A stretch of 64,000 nt of DNA from NCBI GenBank assembly GCA_030608565.1, contig JAUWDY010000002.1:62001-126000 (forward strand), written 5' to 3'. Shown one piece after another: positions 17,868-27,400 of the stretch; position 1 is the stretch's first letter; the number at the start of each line of letters is the position of its first letter. The notes under the pieces were generated by a model. It saw only the letters and a list, made by a program, of their open reading frames with translations, did not search any database and was not told where the DNA came from. The stretch is from Candidatus Bathyarchaeota archaeon. Lineage in GTDB: Archaea > Thermoproteota > Bathyarchaeia > Bathyarchaeales > Bathyarchaeaceae. The position numbers and the translations under genes were made by a program.

Positions 17868-18428
17868 ATGGTGACAAAAAGTTTGGTTTTGTATTCTTCT
17901 GTTACAGGAAATACGGAAAAGGTGGCTAAGCGAATAGCGAAGGTACTGAAGGGGAAGGGACATGATGTAGCGTTAGTTAGGGTTGATGAGAAAACAGACA
18001 TTGATTTGCTTGCATATGATCTTGTTTTTCTCGGCTCAGCTGTACATCAATGGCTTCCAACCAAGATGCTGATGAACTACGTTAAACGCATGCTAAAGCG
18101 ATATTTCAGGTCCGGCGTTATTGTTCCCTCTTCCCCAATAAGGCCAGGCAAGCACGCTGTTTGCTTCTGCACCTACTCTGGTCCCCACACAGGATTAAGT
18201 GAGGCTGTCCCTGCAACTGGATGGATGAGGGCATTCTTGGAGCACGTGGGATTCATTGTTCTCGAGGAATGGCACACTGTCGGGGAATTTAAAAACAGCG
18301 AAGAAAACTCGACTATAGGAAGGTGGGGAAACATTAAAGGAAGACCAAATGAGCACGACCTTGCTGAAATAGAAGGCAGAGCAATCGGAATTTTAAATGC
18401 CTTAAAACTATGCAAGGATGACCCTTAG
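17868..18428 (+). CDS. flavodoxin-domain protein
   Basis: A 186-aa flavodoxin-fold protein. The FMN phosphate loop is LYSSVTGNTEKVAKRIA near the N-terminus, followed by VFLGSAVHQWLP and a central CFCTYSGPHTG motif. It probably carries FMN and transfers electrons or acts as a multimeric flavodoxin; partner unknown. ATG 17868 is preferred over 17841 because GGAG lies 12 bases before it and the protein then begins directly with beta-strand 1. It is isolated between two palindromes (17691 and 18450). Confidence 0.85.
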   Translation: MVTKSLVLYSSVTGNTEKVAKRIAKVLKGKGHDVALVRVDEKTDIDLLAYDLVFLGSAVHQWLPTKMLMNYVKRMLKRYFRSGVIVPSSPIRPGKHAVCFCTYSGPHTGLSEAVPATGWMRAFLEHVGFIVLEEWHTVGEFKNSEENSTIGRWGNIKGRPNEHDLAEIEGRAIGILNALKLCKDDP

Positions 18429-18741
18429 CCTTAACGCTCTGTTAGGTTTCATGCATGCATGGGCAAATAACTGAGGTAGAGTTACCTTTGTAGGGTTGGC
18501 TATCCTGGTAGAGCTTCAGTGGAAAATCCCCCTAATTTTGGGGTACTCAAGAACTCGGATGCATGAATACAAATCTCTCCCAGCCCACCAATTCCTGAGC
18601 ATGCATGCAGAATTGCGGAGAAAGCATATACGTTTTAACCGTTGAATGCTTTGAGTCTGAGGAGTAGGATTATTCTAGAGTTTTCTGCTCGCAAGGCTTA
18701 ATACTATTGCTTTGATGAGACATTGCTAATGAGGAGTACAC
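18429..18741. other. intergenic region with tRNA-like remnant and palindromes
   Basis: Contains CATGCATGCATG (18450-18461), a tRNA-like sequence (18493-18590), ATGCATGA inside it (18559) and GCATGCATGCA (18599-18609). No coding sequence seen. Confidence 0.5.
18493..18590 (+). pseudogene. tRNA-like remnant ending in CCA
   Basis: The ends GGGTTGG (18493-18499) and CCAGCCC plus ACCA (18580-18590) pair over 7 bp with one G-T, as a tRNA acceptor with encoded CCA. A CCTGGTAGAGC D-loop-like piece and a TACAAATC T-loop-like piece lie in the right order. But the D-stem and T-stem do not pair; the 5' T-stem position is taken by GATGCATGAA. I read it as a damaged tRNA gene rather than a functional one. 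Confidence 0.35.
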
Positions 18742-19856
18742 ATGCACTTGTTGCAGCTGTCCACATCTGTTCCAAGCCATAGATACCTCATCGAAGAGAT
18801 GATAGAACTTTTTCCTCATGAACTTCCAGACGAGGTCAAGCAAAACGTTCTCAACCTCGGCGTCTCCTCAAGACACCTTGCATGCCCCATAGACTTTTCC
18901 ATCAAGTCCAAGTTTACATCAAATGATGAAGACCCAGTTGTAGACACCAGTGCAGTAGCTTGCAGGCTAGCTCTAGAAAGTTCAGGTCTACAATCAAAGG
19001 ACATTGACTACTTGATAGTCACCTACGACAGCAGTGCTTTTTTATGCCCAGCACTAAGCAATCTCTTACTCAGCAAACTAGGCTTCAAACCCGACACTAA
19101 ACATGTTAGCATCCAAGGCATGGCGTGCTCGGCCTTCATCAAATCTCTTCAACTGGCTGAAGACCACTTGACTAGGTTTCCCCAAAGCCATGTGATGATA
19201 AGTCTTTCGGGGGTAAACTCTTACTGGTTCTATAACCAAGTGAAAGGAATTAAAGACGTTAAGGGAATCAGAGAGATCCAGACGTTAAAGAACAAAAATC
19301 TAAAGTCACAAGAACTAAGAAAGTGGACTGCCATCATTGAATTCTTCCTTTTCGGAGACGGCTCAGCATGCCTCATCGTAGCTAACCAAGGAAATGGCCC
19401 ACGATTCTCAAATATGGTTAGCATTACAAACTTAAGACCATTAGACTATTTGGCGGGCTACGCTAGGCTCACTTGTTCAAATGGACCCTTCAAGTTTGGG
19501 TTTCACTCCTATCTAGACAAGAACATGCCCAAACTAGGAGTGGAGTACACCTCGGCGGTTCTGGAAAAGCTGCTTATGGAAAAGACCCAGAATTCAAGGC
19601 TGGAGCAAAAAAGTGGATAGTGCACACAGGTAGTAAGCGAATACTCAACCACATTGCCCAATCGCACTCACTAGCTTACGAAACGATTAGGGAATCTTAC
19701 GAGATTCTAACGGATTACGGGAACTTAGCCGGGGCAAGCTTACCATTCATATTAGAAAAGATAATGCGCGAGGGAAAACTAGGCCCCAGCGACTACGCCA
19801 TCATGCTGGGCTATGGATGGGGTTTCACCGCAAACGGTGGCCTCATAATTTTTTGA
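18742..19856 (+). pseudogene. type III PKS/KAS III-like thiolase-fold enzyme with -1 frame break
   Basis: A thiolase-superfamily condensing enzyme spread over two frames. Frame one (from ATG 18742) carries HVSIQGMACSAF with the catalytic Cys129. After about 19580 the homology continues in the -1 frame: KDPEFKAGAKKWIVHTGSKR with the catalytic His, and LTDYGNLAGAS with the catalytic Asn, ending MLGYGWGFTANGGLIIF at 19856. The C-H-N triad is complete only if both frames are joined. The order and motifs suit chalcone-synthase/FabH-like enzymes making polyketide or branched acyl products. Candidate causes are a 1-nt deletion, a sequence error or recoding at GGAAAAG (19578-19584). Confidence 0.7.
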
Positions 19857-19881
19857 TAGGAAGCCTCATTGAAGCTACTAT

Positions 19882-20010
19882 GTGCATGCATGAATGTAGT
19901 AATACTAGGTGAGAACATGAAAATTTTGGACCCTAAACCGATTGATGTGTTGGAAGAAATGTATAGCCAGTTCTGGTGGCCAGAGGACATGTAATCAGAA
20001 GTATGCATGC
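19882..20010. repeat. two ATGC-type palindromes bracketing a mini-ORF
   Basis: GTGCATGCATG (19882-19892) and ATGCATGC (20003-20010) enclose about 110 bp that contain one short reading frame. Confidence 0.75.
19917..19994 (+). pseudogene. 25-codon 5' gene fragment between palindromes
   Basis: AGGTGAGAAC precedes ATG 19917, a good ribosome site, yet the frame (MKILDPKPIDVLEEMYSQFW then WPEDM) ends after 25 codons, 9 bp before ATGCATGC. It looks like the true start of an otherwise missing gene. Product not recognised. Confidence 0.35.
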
Positions 20011-20096
20011 TCACACGGTAAGTGAACAGGACAAAACCTGAAATAAATAAGTCTATTAGGAACTGTCACAAATTGTGTGGCGAGGGATAAGAAAGG

Positions 20097-20519
20097 TTGT
20101 CTGTAGCTCAAAGAAAATTTTTCGGAGAAATAGGAGCGTTACTTGAAAAAACGGTTATGGTGGTAACAACGGACAAAAAGAACTACACGGGAACTCTGGT
20201 AGGGATAATCCCAGACAAGTTAACTCTCTGCCTATCAGGCGCAAAAGATGCAAAAGGAAAAGCTCTGCACAGAGTGGTTCTAAACGGCAACGTTGTCGCC
20301 CAAATCTTCGCCATAGAAAAACCTTTTGACCTTAAAGCATTAGCCGAACGGCTTCAAAAAGTGTTTCCAACAATGGTCAGACTATATGAAGATAAAGGCT
20401 TCATATGGGTCATGGACAAAGTCAAAGTTACTGAAAAAGGCATAACCGAAGGAAAAGGCCCAGCTGCCGAACGAGTTCAAAAAGTATACGACCTATTTCT
20501 CAGCGAAGCTAAAGCCTAA
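20097..20519 (+). CDS. Sm-like protein with C-terminal extension (SmAP3/LSM12-like)
   Basis: A 140-aa two-domain protein starting at TTG 20097. The N-terminal Sm fold (about 5-75) reads FFGEIGALLEKTVMVVTTDK then GTLVGIIPDKLTLCL and VVLNGNVVAQIFAIE, with Sm1/Sm2 patterning. The C-terminal part (about 78-138) is an alpha/beta domain (LAERLQKVFPTMVRLYEDKG) as in archaeal SmAP3. Such proteins bind RNA; the precise role is unknown. A TATA-like AAATAAATAAG lies about 55 bp upstream. It overlaps the convergent PAC2 gene by four bases. Confidence 0.82.
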   Translation: MSVAQRKFFGEIGALLEKTVMVVTTDKKNYTGTLVGIIPDKLTLCLSGAKDAKGKALHRVVLNGNVVAQIFAIEKPFDLKALAERLQKVFPTMVRLYEDKGFIWVMDKVKVTEKGITEGKGPAAERVQKVYDLFLSEAKA

Positions 20520-21268
20520 ATAAGCCAACGAAACCGAGAATCTTCCTCTGTTCTTTTTTCCGTTGGATGAGCAACCAAACCAAAGGACTCTAAAATTTTC
20601 CGAGTTGTCTCCACAGCCAAATCCAACCTAGCCAAATCCACCTTTAAACACAACATTTTACAAACCGCTTTCAAAACCTCACGAGCCGCCTTTACATCCG
20701 GATAGAAACCCGGAGTCTCAGCGAGAAGACATAAACCCTTCATACCCCGTAGCTTACCCAACCCAACAAGAAGTCCGGCCACCCCAAAGATACGCCCCCT
20801 GATTCTCTTAGCCCCTAAACTCAAAGCTTCACCCAAAAATTCAGAATCAGACGCAGCACAGTACAGCTTAGGGACAGCAACCTTCGCTTCCCGCTTCAAG
20901 CCGCCAAGAGTCATAACACAATGGCACCCCAACTCTTCAGCCACATCCAAAACCCGCCCACACAACTCATATTGCCCAACCGTAGTCAAAGCTTGCGTAT
21001 TACCGTAGAGAATAATCAGGTCACGCTCCTCCCCACTCCCCTTGTGATAATAAAGCTCATTGATAGGAGAACGTGCCTTGCCATCCTTCGCCGTTACTGC
21101 AAAATCTTGAAATGAAGAAGAAAGAATTTCCGCAAAAAGCTTAGCTTTCAACTCCTGAACAAAATGCAGCGTAGAAATATTCGCAACAAACCCTATGCCC
21201 GGCAATCCCTCAATCAGGACCGGGTCATTCAAAACCGGCTTCTCATACATCTGGACGATACAGACCAT
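20516..21268 (-). CDS. PAC2-family protein (proteasome assembly chaperone-like)
   Basis: A 250-aa member of the PAC2 family, related to eukaryotic proteasome assembly chaperone 2 and common in archaea. Signatures are LIEGLPGIGFVANISTLHFV near the N-terminus, LIILYGNTQALTTVGQYELC, CHCVMTLGGL, VFGVAGLLVGLG-type sequence (RIFGVAGLLVGLGKLRGM) and LLAETPGFYPD. Archaeal function is not settled; assistance to the 20S proteasome or ATP-grasp partners is inferred from homology. Stop codons of this gene and the Sm gene overlap head-on. Confidence 0.88.
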   Translation of the reverse strand: MVCIVQMYEKPVLNDPVLIEGLPGIGFVANISTLHFVQELKAKLFAEILSSSFQDFAVTAKDGKARSPINELYYHKGSGEERDLIILYGNTQALTTVGQYELCGRVLDVAEELGCHCVMTLGGLKREAKVAVPKLYCAASDSEFLGEALSLGAKRIRGRIFGVAGLLVGLGKLRGMKGLCLLAETPGFYPDVKAAREVLKAVCKMLCLKVDLARLDLAVETTRKILESFGLVAHPTEKRTEEDSRFRWLI

Positions 21269-21342
21269 CTCTGACTCTCCTAAACCAGCACAGTTAAAGA
21301 GGAACTCTAAAGATATAAAACATATCTCGGTGGCAGCCTTCT

Positions 21343-22941
21343 ATGTCCTTTGAAATACGCGAAAGAGACTTACTTGCGAGAATAGGTAGACTTGAAACTA
21401 AAAGCGGCACAATCGAAACCCCATTGCTATTGCCCGTCATAAACCCCAAAATTCAACCAATCTCACCAAAAACCATACAAGAAACATTCAAGTGCACATC
21501 ATTGATAACCAACGCCTACATCATAAAAAAACACTACCAAAACAAAGCCATCCAAAAAGGAATACATAACCTTCTAGACTTTTCAGGAGTAGTAATGACC
21601 GACTCCGGAGCATACCAAATTCTTGTATACGGAGACGTTGAAGTCACGCCAGAAGAAATTGTGCAATACCAAGAGAACATCAACACAGACATTGCCACGA
21701 TACTAGACGTACCAACAGGTTGGGGAGTCTCCGAAAGATACGCGCAACAGACGGTCAATGAAACTCTGAAAAGAGCAAAACAGTTGACAAAAATCAAAAC
21801 CCGTGATGACCTTCTATGGGTCGGACCGGTTCAAGGCGGACAATATCTCGACCTGATCACGCGATCTGCAAGAGAAATGGGAAAGTTACCATTTCAGATT
21901 CACGCTTTAGGAAGCCCAACACCAGTCATGGAACAATACCATTTCGACACCCTTGTCGACATGATTATGACGGCGAAAATGAACTTGCCGCTGGAGCGAC
22001 CTCTCCACCTTTTTGGAGCAGGCCACCCCTTCATGTTTGCACTAGCAATAGCACTGGGATGCGATTTCTTTGACTCCGCCGCCTACGCAATCTACGCTCG
22101 AGAAGACCGTTACATGACGGAACAGAGAACCATCAAACTAGATAAACTCAGATATTTTCCCTGTTCATGCCCAGCGTGCGCAAAAAACGACCCACAAAAT
22201 GTAAAAGCGCTGACTAAAGCTGAAAGGCAGAAAATGCTTGCTCTACACAATCTCTACGTTAGTTTCTCTGAATTAAAACGGATAAAACAGGCAATAACTG
22301 AAGGACGCCTTTGGGAACACCTGGAGCTGAGAGCACATGGGCACCCAGCACTACTTCAAGCCTTAAAAAACCTGAAGAAATACAGCAAATTTCTAGAGAA
22401 ACACAGCCCCGCAACAAAAAAGAGTGGACTCTTCTTTTTCAGCTCTCTCGGACTAACCCGCCCAGAAGTTACCCGATACAGAAGAAAGATTTCTGAAAGG
22501 TATTCTCCACCAAAAGAAGCTAAGATTCTTGTGTTGTTACCACAAACTCCGATGAGACCGTTTCATAAATCGAGAGAACATCAAAGAATGTTGAAGGAAA
22601 ATGAGCAAAGACTAGGCGACAAACTGCATAGAACCCACGTGTGTACGTATGCAGCACCGTTTGGGGTAATACCGACCGAGCTTGACCAAATATACCCCCT
22701 CTCACAATACGAAATCGCAACTCCATTCGACATTGAAACAATAAACTACGTTGTAAAACAGGTTGCAAACTACATTACGACCATGAATTATGAACAAGTA
22801 ATCTTACTGCAGGATGTTGAAACGTGGAAGGGAAAGATAACAACAGCCTGTAAAGAAGCCTGCGAGAAGAAGAAAAAATCTCTCACATTACTGCAAAGCA
22901 AAAAGGCCCAAAAACAAAACTCCAAAACAACTCTGACATGA
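21343..22941 (+). CDS. tgtA: archaeosine tRNA-guanine transglycosylase
   Basis: A 532-aa archaeal TGT that swaps guanine 15 of tRNA for preQ0, the first tRNA step of archaeosine synthesis. The catalytic domain has SLITNAYIIKK, MTDSGAYQ (Asp87), DVPTGWG, GGQYLDL, FGAGHP and the zinc site CSCPAC plus His. The C-terminal third (from about 350) is the archaeal accessory region; no clear PUA domain is seen, so tRNA binding may involve another protein such as a TgtA2/ArcS-type partner. Full-length catalytic domain. It converges on the ribosomal/RNA-polymerase operon, 308 bp apart. Confidence 0.93.
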   Translation: MSFEIRERDLLARIGRLETKSGTIETPLLLPVINPKIQPISPKTIQETFKCTSLITNAYIIKKHYQNKAIQKGIHNLLDFSGVVMTDSGAYQILVYGDVEVTPEEIVQYQENINTDIATILDVPTGWGVSERYAQQTVNETLKRAKQLTKIKTRDDLLWVGPVQGGQYLDLITRSAREMGKLPFQIHALGSPTPVMEQYHFDTLVDMIMTAKMNLPLERPLHLFGAGHPFMFALAIALGCDFFDSAAYAIYAREDRYMTEQRTIKLDKLRYFPCSCPACAKNDPQNVKALTKAERQKMLALHNLYVSFSELKRIKQAITEGRLWEHLELRAHGHPALLQALKNLKKYSKFLEKHSPATKKSGLFFFSSLGLTRPEVTRYRRKISERYSPPKEAKILVLLPQTPMRPFHKSREHQRMLKENEQRLGDKLHRTHVCTYAAPFGVIPTELDQIYPLSQYEIATPFDIETINYVVKQVANYITTMNYEQVILLQDVETWKGKITTACKEACEKKKKSLTLLQSKKAQKQNSKTTLT

Positions 22942-23046
22942 GCCACGACCCTCATAGGTAGGGGAAACCAGCGGTTAAGGAGCACACCCGCGTTTGCAAC
23001 ATCACATGAAAACCCCCGCTTTCCAATACGGCCGCTGTCAATTCCC

Positions 23047-23096
23047 ACCTTTTCCTACCTTTTCCCACCTTTTTCAACCTTTTGCAACCTTTTCCC
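23047..23096. repeat. five exact-period 10-bp repeats (ACCTTTTCCY)
   Basis: ACCTTTT begins at 23047, 23057, 23067, 23077 and 23087, each exactly 10 bp apart, with variable last bases. The complementary strand thus shows A-tracts spaced by one helical turn, a pattern that bends DNA. Confidence 0.9.
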
Positions 23097-23173
23097 GTCG
23101 ATTCCAGACGTGAGATAAACCGTTTTTGAGCTTATTTTTAAAAAACCAACGAAAAACAAGCTTTGTGAAAAAC

Positions 23174-23207
23174 AAAAAAATTATAGGGGGGTCTAAAGAG
23201 AGAGATA
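23174..23207 (-). terminator. C-rich 3'-end motif downstream of rps12
   Basis: Read on the minus strand: TCTCTCTTTAGACCCCCC then TATAATTTTTTT. It lies about 43 bp after the rps12 stop in sense orientation, matching copies after other genes at 33868, 33913, 33972, 37086 and 38262. Terminator function is inferred from position and the T-tract. Confidence 0.55.
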
Positions 23208-23249
23208 CACGCAAAATAACGTAACAAACAATAAAAGATAAAACACAGA

Positions 23250-23690
23250 CTAGCGCATAGGCTTCTCCTTCTTACCCAACACCAACTCCTTCAAAGAAAC
23301 CCCATTAACCATAACAACCCTCCAACGAACCCCAGGAATATCACCCATACTCCTACCACGAGAACCACCAATCCCCTCCACCACAACCTCATCATGCTCA
23401 TCCACCACATTCAAAGCACCATCCCCAGGAAGAAAAGCAGTAATCAACCTACCATTCTTAATAAGCTGAGTCCGCACACACTTCCGAATAGCACTATTAG
23501 GCTGCTTACTCTCCACCCCAACCTTCTCCAAAACAATACCACGCCCCATAGGCGCCCCCCGCAACGGATCAGACTTAACATCCAACCTAAGCATGCGACG
23601 TTTATAATAGATATCACTCCACCTAAACCGTTTTCGTTTCGCAAGCAACTTTCTCGCAGCGAACTCGCCCTTCGGTGACTTAGACCCCAT
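23250..23690 (-). CDS. rps12: ribosomal protein S12 (uS12)
   Basis: Universal decoding-centre protein of the small subunit, 146 aa from ATG 23690. Signatures are [35 protein letters not shown] and [21 protein letters not shown] prefer ATG 23690 over TTG 23705 because GGGGAGAG lies about 10 bases before it. Last gene of the RNA-polymerase operon here; the usual next genes (rps7, EF1A) are absent and the transcript would end at the C-rich motif. The coding strand is strongly G+T biased. Confidence 0.95.
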   Translation of the reverse strand: MGSKSPKGEFAARKLLAKRKRFRWSDIYYKRRMLRLDVKSDPLRGAPMGRGIVLEKVGVESKQPNSAIRKCVRTQLIKNGRLITAFLPGDGALNVVDEHDEVVVEGIGGSRGRSMGDIPGVRWRVVMVNGVSLKELVLGKKEKPMR

Positions 23691-23706
23691 GACTTCTCTC
23701 CCCAAG

Positions 23707-24144
23707 TTACGTGATACTCACATTCTGTATTTGAAAATATCGTTTAGCCAAAAACCGAATTCGCTCAGCATTCCTTCCATTTTTGCCGATAGCAACCCCT
23801 TTATCCCGAGGGCTCACAGCAACCACAGCAATCGTACTCCCATCAGGTCGTTCAGTTATACGTATCTCATTCACTCGGGCAGGTCTCAAAGCATTTTTTA
23901 TAAATTGAGCAGGATTCTCGGAGTGTTCAATTATTTCATGCCTTTTTCCAGTCATGTTTTCTAGAAGGTGAATATTTTTGCCACCTTTTCCTATAGCAGC
24001 CCCTATATCTCCCTCTTTCACAATAAAAATTATTCGATTAAGCTCATCGTCAACTACGCAATCCTTTGCAGTTGCACCAGTTATGCTTTCAAATAAGGCT
24101 ATATACCGCATTTCTCGACCCGTGAACCGTATTCCACTAGACAT
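23707..24144 (-). CDS. nusA: NusA-like KH-domain transcription protein
   Basis: A 145-aa archaeal NusA with two KH domains and no N-terminal or S1 domain, the normal archaeal length. KH loops are [17 protein letters not shown] (about 47-62) and [19 protein letters not shown] near the C-terminus. Expected to bind RNA during transcription or ribosome biogenesis. Its start overlaps the end of rpl30e by 8 bases, in the conserved order rpo1-rpl30e-nusA-rps12. Confidence 0.94.
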   Translation of the reverse strand: MSSGIRFTGREMRYIALFESITGATAKDCVVDDELNRIIFIVKEGDIGAAIGKGGKNIHLLENMTGKRHEIIEHSENPAQFIKNALRPARVNEIRITERPDGSTIAVVAVSPRDKGVAIGKNGRNAERIRFLAKRYFQIQNVSIT

Positions 24145-24448
24145 TCACTGCCTCCGTAAGCTTAAGAATATCTGAGTCACCAAGTTCCTTTATCGTTAAA
24201 GCTGAAACCATGAAAGGTTTCCCGCATGCTGCACCCAAGTCTATGCTAGTTCCATTATAAAAAATCACTGGAATACCAGAAAACTTACAGTAATATTCAA
24301 TATCCTTACGAACATTGGTTGGACAGTTTGCTGCTATGATGAAGAGTTTGGCCTTTCCTATTTTGGCGTTTTTCACAGCATTACTAGCTCCGAACAAAAC
24401 CTTTCCGGTTCTCACAGTTGTAGCAATAGCTTTGTTTATGTCGATCAT
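24137..24448 (-). CDS. rpl30e: ribosomal protein L30e
   Basis: A 103-aa L7Ae/L30e-fold protein: INKAIATTVRTGKVLFGASN then KLFIIAANCPTNVRKDIEYY and DLGAACGKPFMVSALTI. Structural protein of the large subunit. ATG overlaps the rpo1 stop (ATGA), so translation is coupled. Operon position matches most archaea. Confidence 0.95.
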   Translation of the reverse strand: MIDINKAIATTVRTGKVLFGASNAVKNAKIGKAKLFIIAANCPTNVRKDIEYYCKFSGIPVIFYNGTSIDLGAACGKPFMVSALTIKELGDSDILKLTEAVNV

Positions 24449-27400
24449 TTTTTCTCCTCACGACGCAACGTTGACATGTAGAGGTCAACTAAACCCGTGC
24501 CGATAGGTATAGATTGCCCCACTATCACGTTTTCAGTTACTCCCCTCAGCGGGTCGCTTTCCCCCATTATAGCTGCTTCAACAAGGTTTGGAACAGTGAT
24601 CTCAAAAGCTGCTCTAGCAAGAACGCTGGCTTTTTGGCCACTGATCCCGTGTCTCCCTATCTGTCGCACATCCCCCGTTTCAGTCATAATATCAGCCACC
24701 AACATAACGTGTCTTATATCCACATCGAGACCCTGCTCTTCAAGTACGCCGATGGCTTCTTCTATTACAAGATTTCTGGCCGCCTCGATTCCAAGAGTCT
24801 TAGCGGTTTCATGTATGTGATTGGTGATAGTTCGCATAGGATCCACACCATTAACTTCAAGAACACTTGATAGGTTGGAACCGTCTGTTCGTACAACCCA
24901 CCGTCTCGCTTCCTCAGTAATAAGAACCCTGTGAATATTTGATACACCTTTGACAAGATGGGTGGAAACTCTGCCAAGTAGCTTTCTAAGATCTACAGGC
25001 TTCTTTGGTTTAAAGTAAAGATGGTCGCCCTCTACCCTTAATGTGCAGTTCGGCAGACACAACGCGCTCTCTAATTCATCTAACGTAACACCGCGATCTT
25101 CCATCATTGTTAAGTCAAGTTCAACAACAACCTCCTCCTGTCCAGAATCGATATACATAACTTTTGCGATGTCCTCCGTAGTTGTGCAAATGATCCCCCG
25201 CGCAACTTCAGTGACTTTCTCTTTGCTTTTCTGATGCTCCCTGTCAAGGTAAATGGTCATGATAGGGGTAGAGGGTGTTCTTCGAGCATCTACTATTTCA
25301 ATTAGACGTGGTAACCCAAGAGTTACGTTTTGCTCTCTAACTCCAGCATAATGAAACGTCCGAAGCGTCATCTGAGTACCTGGTTCCCCTATAGATTGAG
25401 CCGAAACTATTCCAACAGCCTCTCCTGGCTCAACGAGAGCACGTTTATAGTTGTCTAAAGTTGAATTGGCTGCTTGAGTCACCCCTTCTTGAGGCAATCC
25501 AGCTTTTGTTAACTCATTTTTCAGCTCTTCAAAGAGAATTGGTGTGAGCTGGTCTTTGATCATTTCGAGGCATTTTTTAACGTATTGTTGGGATGCAGGT
25601 TTACCCTTTTCCGACATGATTTTGATTTGTTCAACCAGTCGACTGACGTTGACGGCTTTTCCATGATCGCTCTTAGCGGGGTCCACTCCATCCTCGCCAT
25701 ATCTGAATTGCACGATGTCCCCGATTGAGTTTCGAACAGTTCCATCATATTCTATACGTAGATGTTCTAGAGCGTTGATGAGTCGTCTCTGCATATATCC
25801 ACTTTGTTGTGTTCGCACAGCGGTATCTACAAGTCCTTCCCGTCCACCCATAGCATGGAAGAAAAATTCGATGGGATCTAGCCCACTTCGATAGCAGGAA
25901 TATACAAATCCTCTAGCTTTAGGAGTGGGGTCACCCTTTTTAAAGTGTGGTAAAGCCCGTTCAACATATCCGCGCATAATTCGTTTTCCTCGTACTGATT
26001 GTTGACCAACGCATGCGGTTATTTGTCCAATGTTGAGACTTGATCCTCGCGCTCCAGTCCTCGTCATGATCATGCCAGAATTCTCTATATCGAAGGCCCT
26101 GTCCGCGATTCTTCCTGATTTATCTCTAGCTTTGGCCAGTTCATTCATTACGTAGATTTCAAAGGATTCGGTGAGAGTCTGGCCGGGGAGTCTTTGTAAC
26201 GTTCCATCGTCAAAAGCCTTGATTAACTCCTGTACGCGTTCTTCAGATATCTGTATTACATGATCGATTTTCCGTTGAACAGAGCTAGAAAGTTCAAGTT
26301 CATCAAAAGAGTAGGTGAAGCCGCGCATTGCCATGAAAAGCTTGAGAAGCTGACAAATACGATTTAGGAATTGCCGCCCACGCTGGGCACCATAATCCTT
26401 TATGATTCGATGAAGAAGACTCTCAGATTGTTCAGCCCCTATTGAGCTTCTATCAATTACACCGCATTTTAAAACGCCGTCTTTGACGACCACATATGCG
26501 TCGTATTGACAATGCTTTTGAAGACAACTGGTACAGCCACGGCACACGGTCGCCCTCAGCGCGTAGTTCAAGTCCTTGGGGAGAAAGAGGCTGAATATCT
26601 GTTTTCCCGTCCAAAGTGGCTCAGGTTCCTTTTTTTCAGGTTTGGGAAGAGTACCTGTGTAACCAGCGGCTATTAGAAGTCTACACACCTCTTCTTTTGC
26701 AAGGAAGGTGGACTTCCGAGTAAAAAGATATGCTGCAGTTATGAAGTCCCGAATTGCTCCTATAATAGGACCCCCAAACCTTGGTGAAAGAATTTGATCT
26801 TGCACTTGCATAAGAAGGCGTGCTTCGGTTTGGGCTTCTTCACTTTGCGGAATGTGTAGGTTCATTTCATCGCCATCAAAATCAGCGTTGTAAGGAGGAC
26901 AGACACACAGGTGCAGGCGAAACGTCTTGTAGGGCAACACATGGACGTAATGCGCCATGATGGACATTCGATGGAGAGATGGTTGTCTATTGAAAATGGC
27001 AACATCACCATTTCTAAGATGACGTTCTATGATGAAACCTGGCTCTAAAACTTCAGCGACTTTTTCTCGGTCCGCAACAAATTCCAGTCTAATGCGTTTG
27101 CCGTCTGGTCTCACAACATAAAGCGTGCCAGGATATTTTTCAGGGCCATTTATTACCAGCTTTCGCATCTCATCAAGGTTCCACAGAGTAATTTTTTCTG
27201 GTATTGAAAGTCGCATAGCGATATCAAGCGGAACTCCAACCTCACTGATGTCAAGATTCGGGTCTGGAGAGATTACAGTACGCGCTGAAAAGTCCACTCT
27301 CTTACCAGAAAGATTGCTCCTGAATCTTCCTTCCTTTCCTTTAAGGCGCTGGGATAGGCTCTTAAGCGCTCTACCGGAGCGATGTCTGGCGGGAGGAATT

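Larger units (their letters stand above)
22942..23249. other. convergent intergenic region with phased repeats and 3' motif
   Basis: Between the tgtA and rps12 stop codons. Holds five decamers (23047-23096) and a minus-strand copy of the C-rich 3' motif (23174-23207). No gene seen. Confidence 0.7.
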
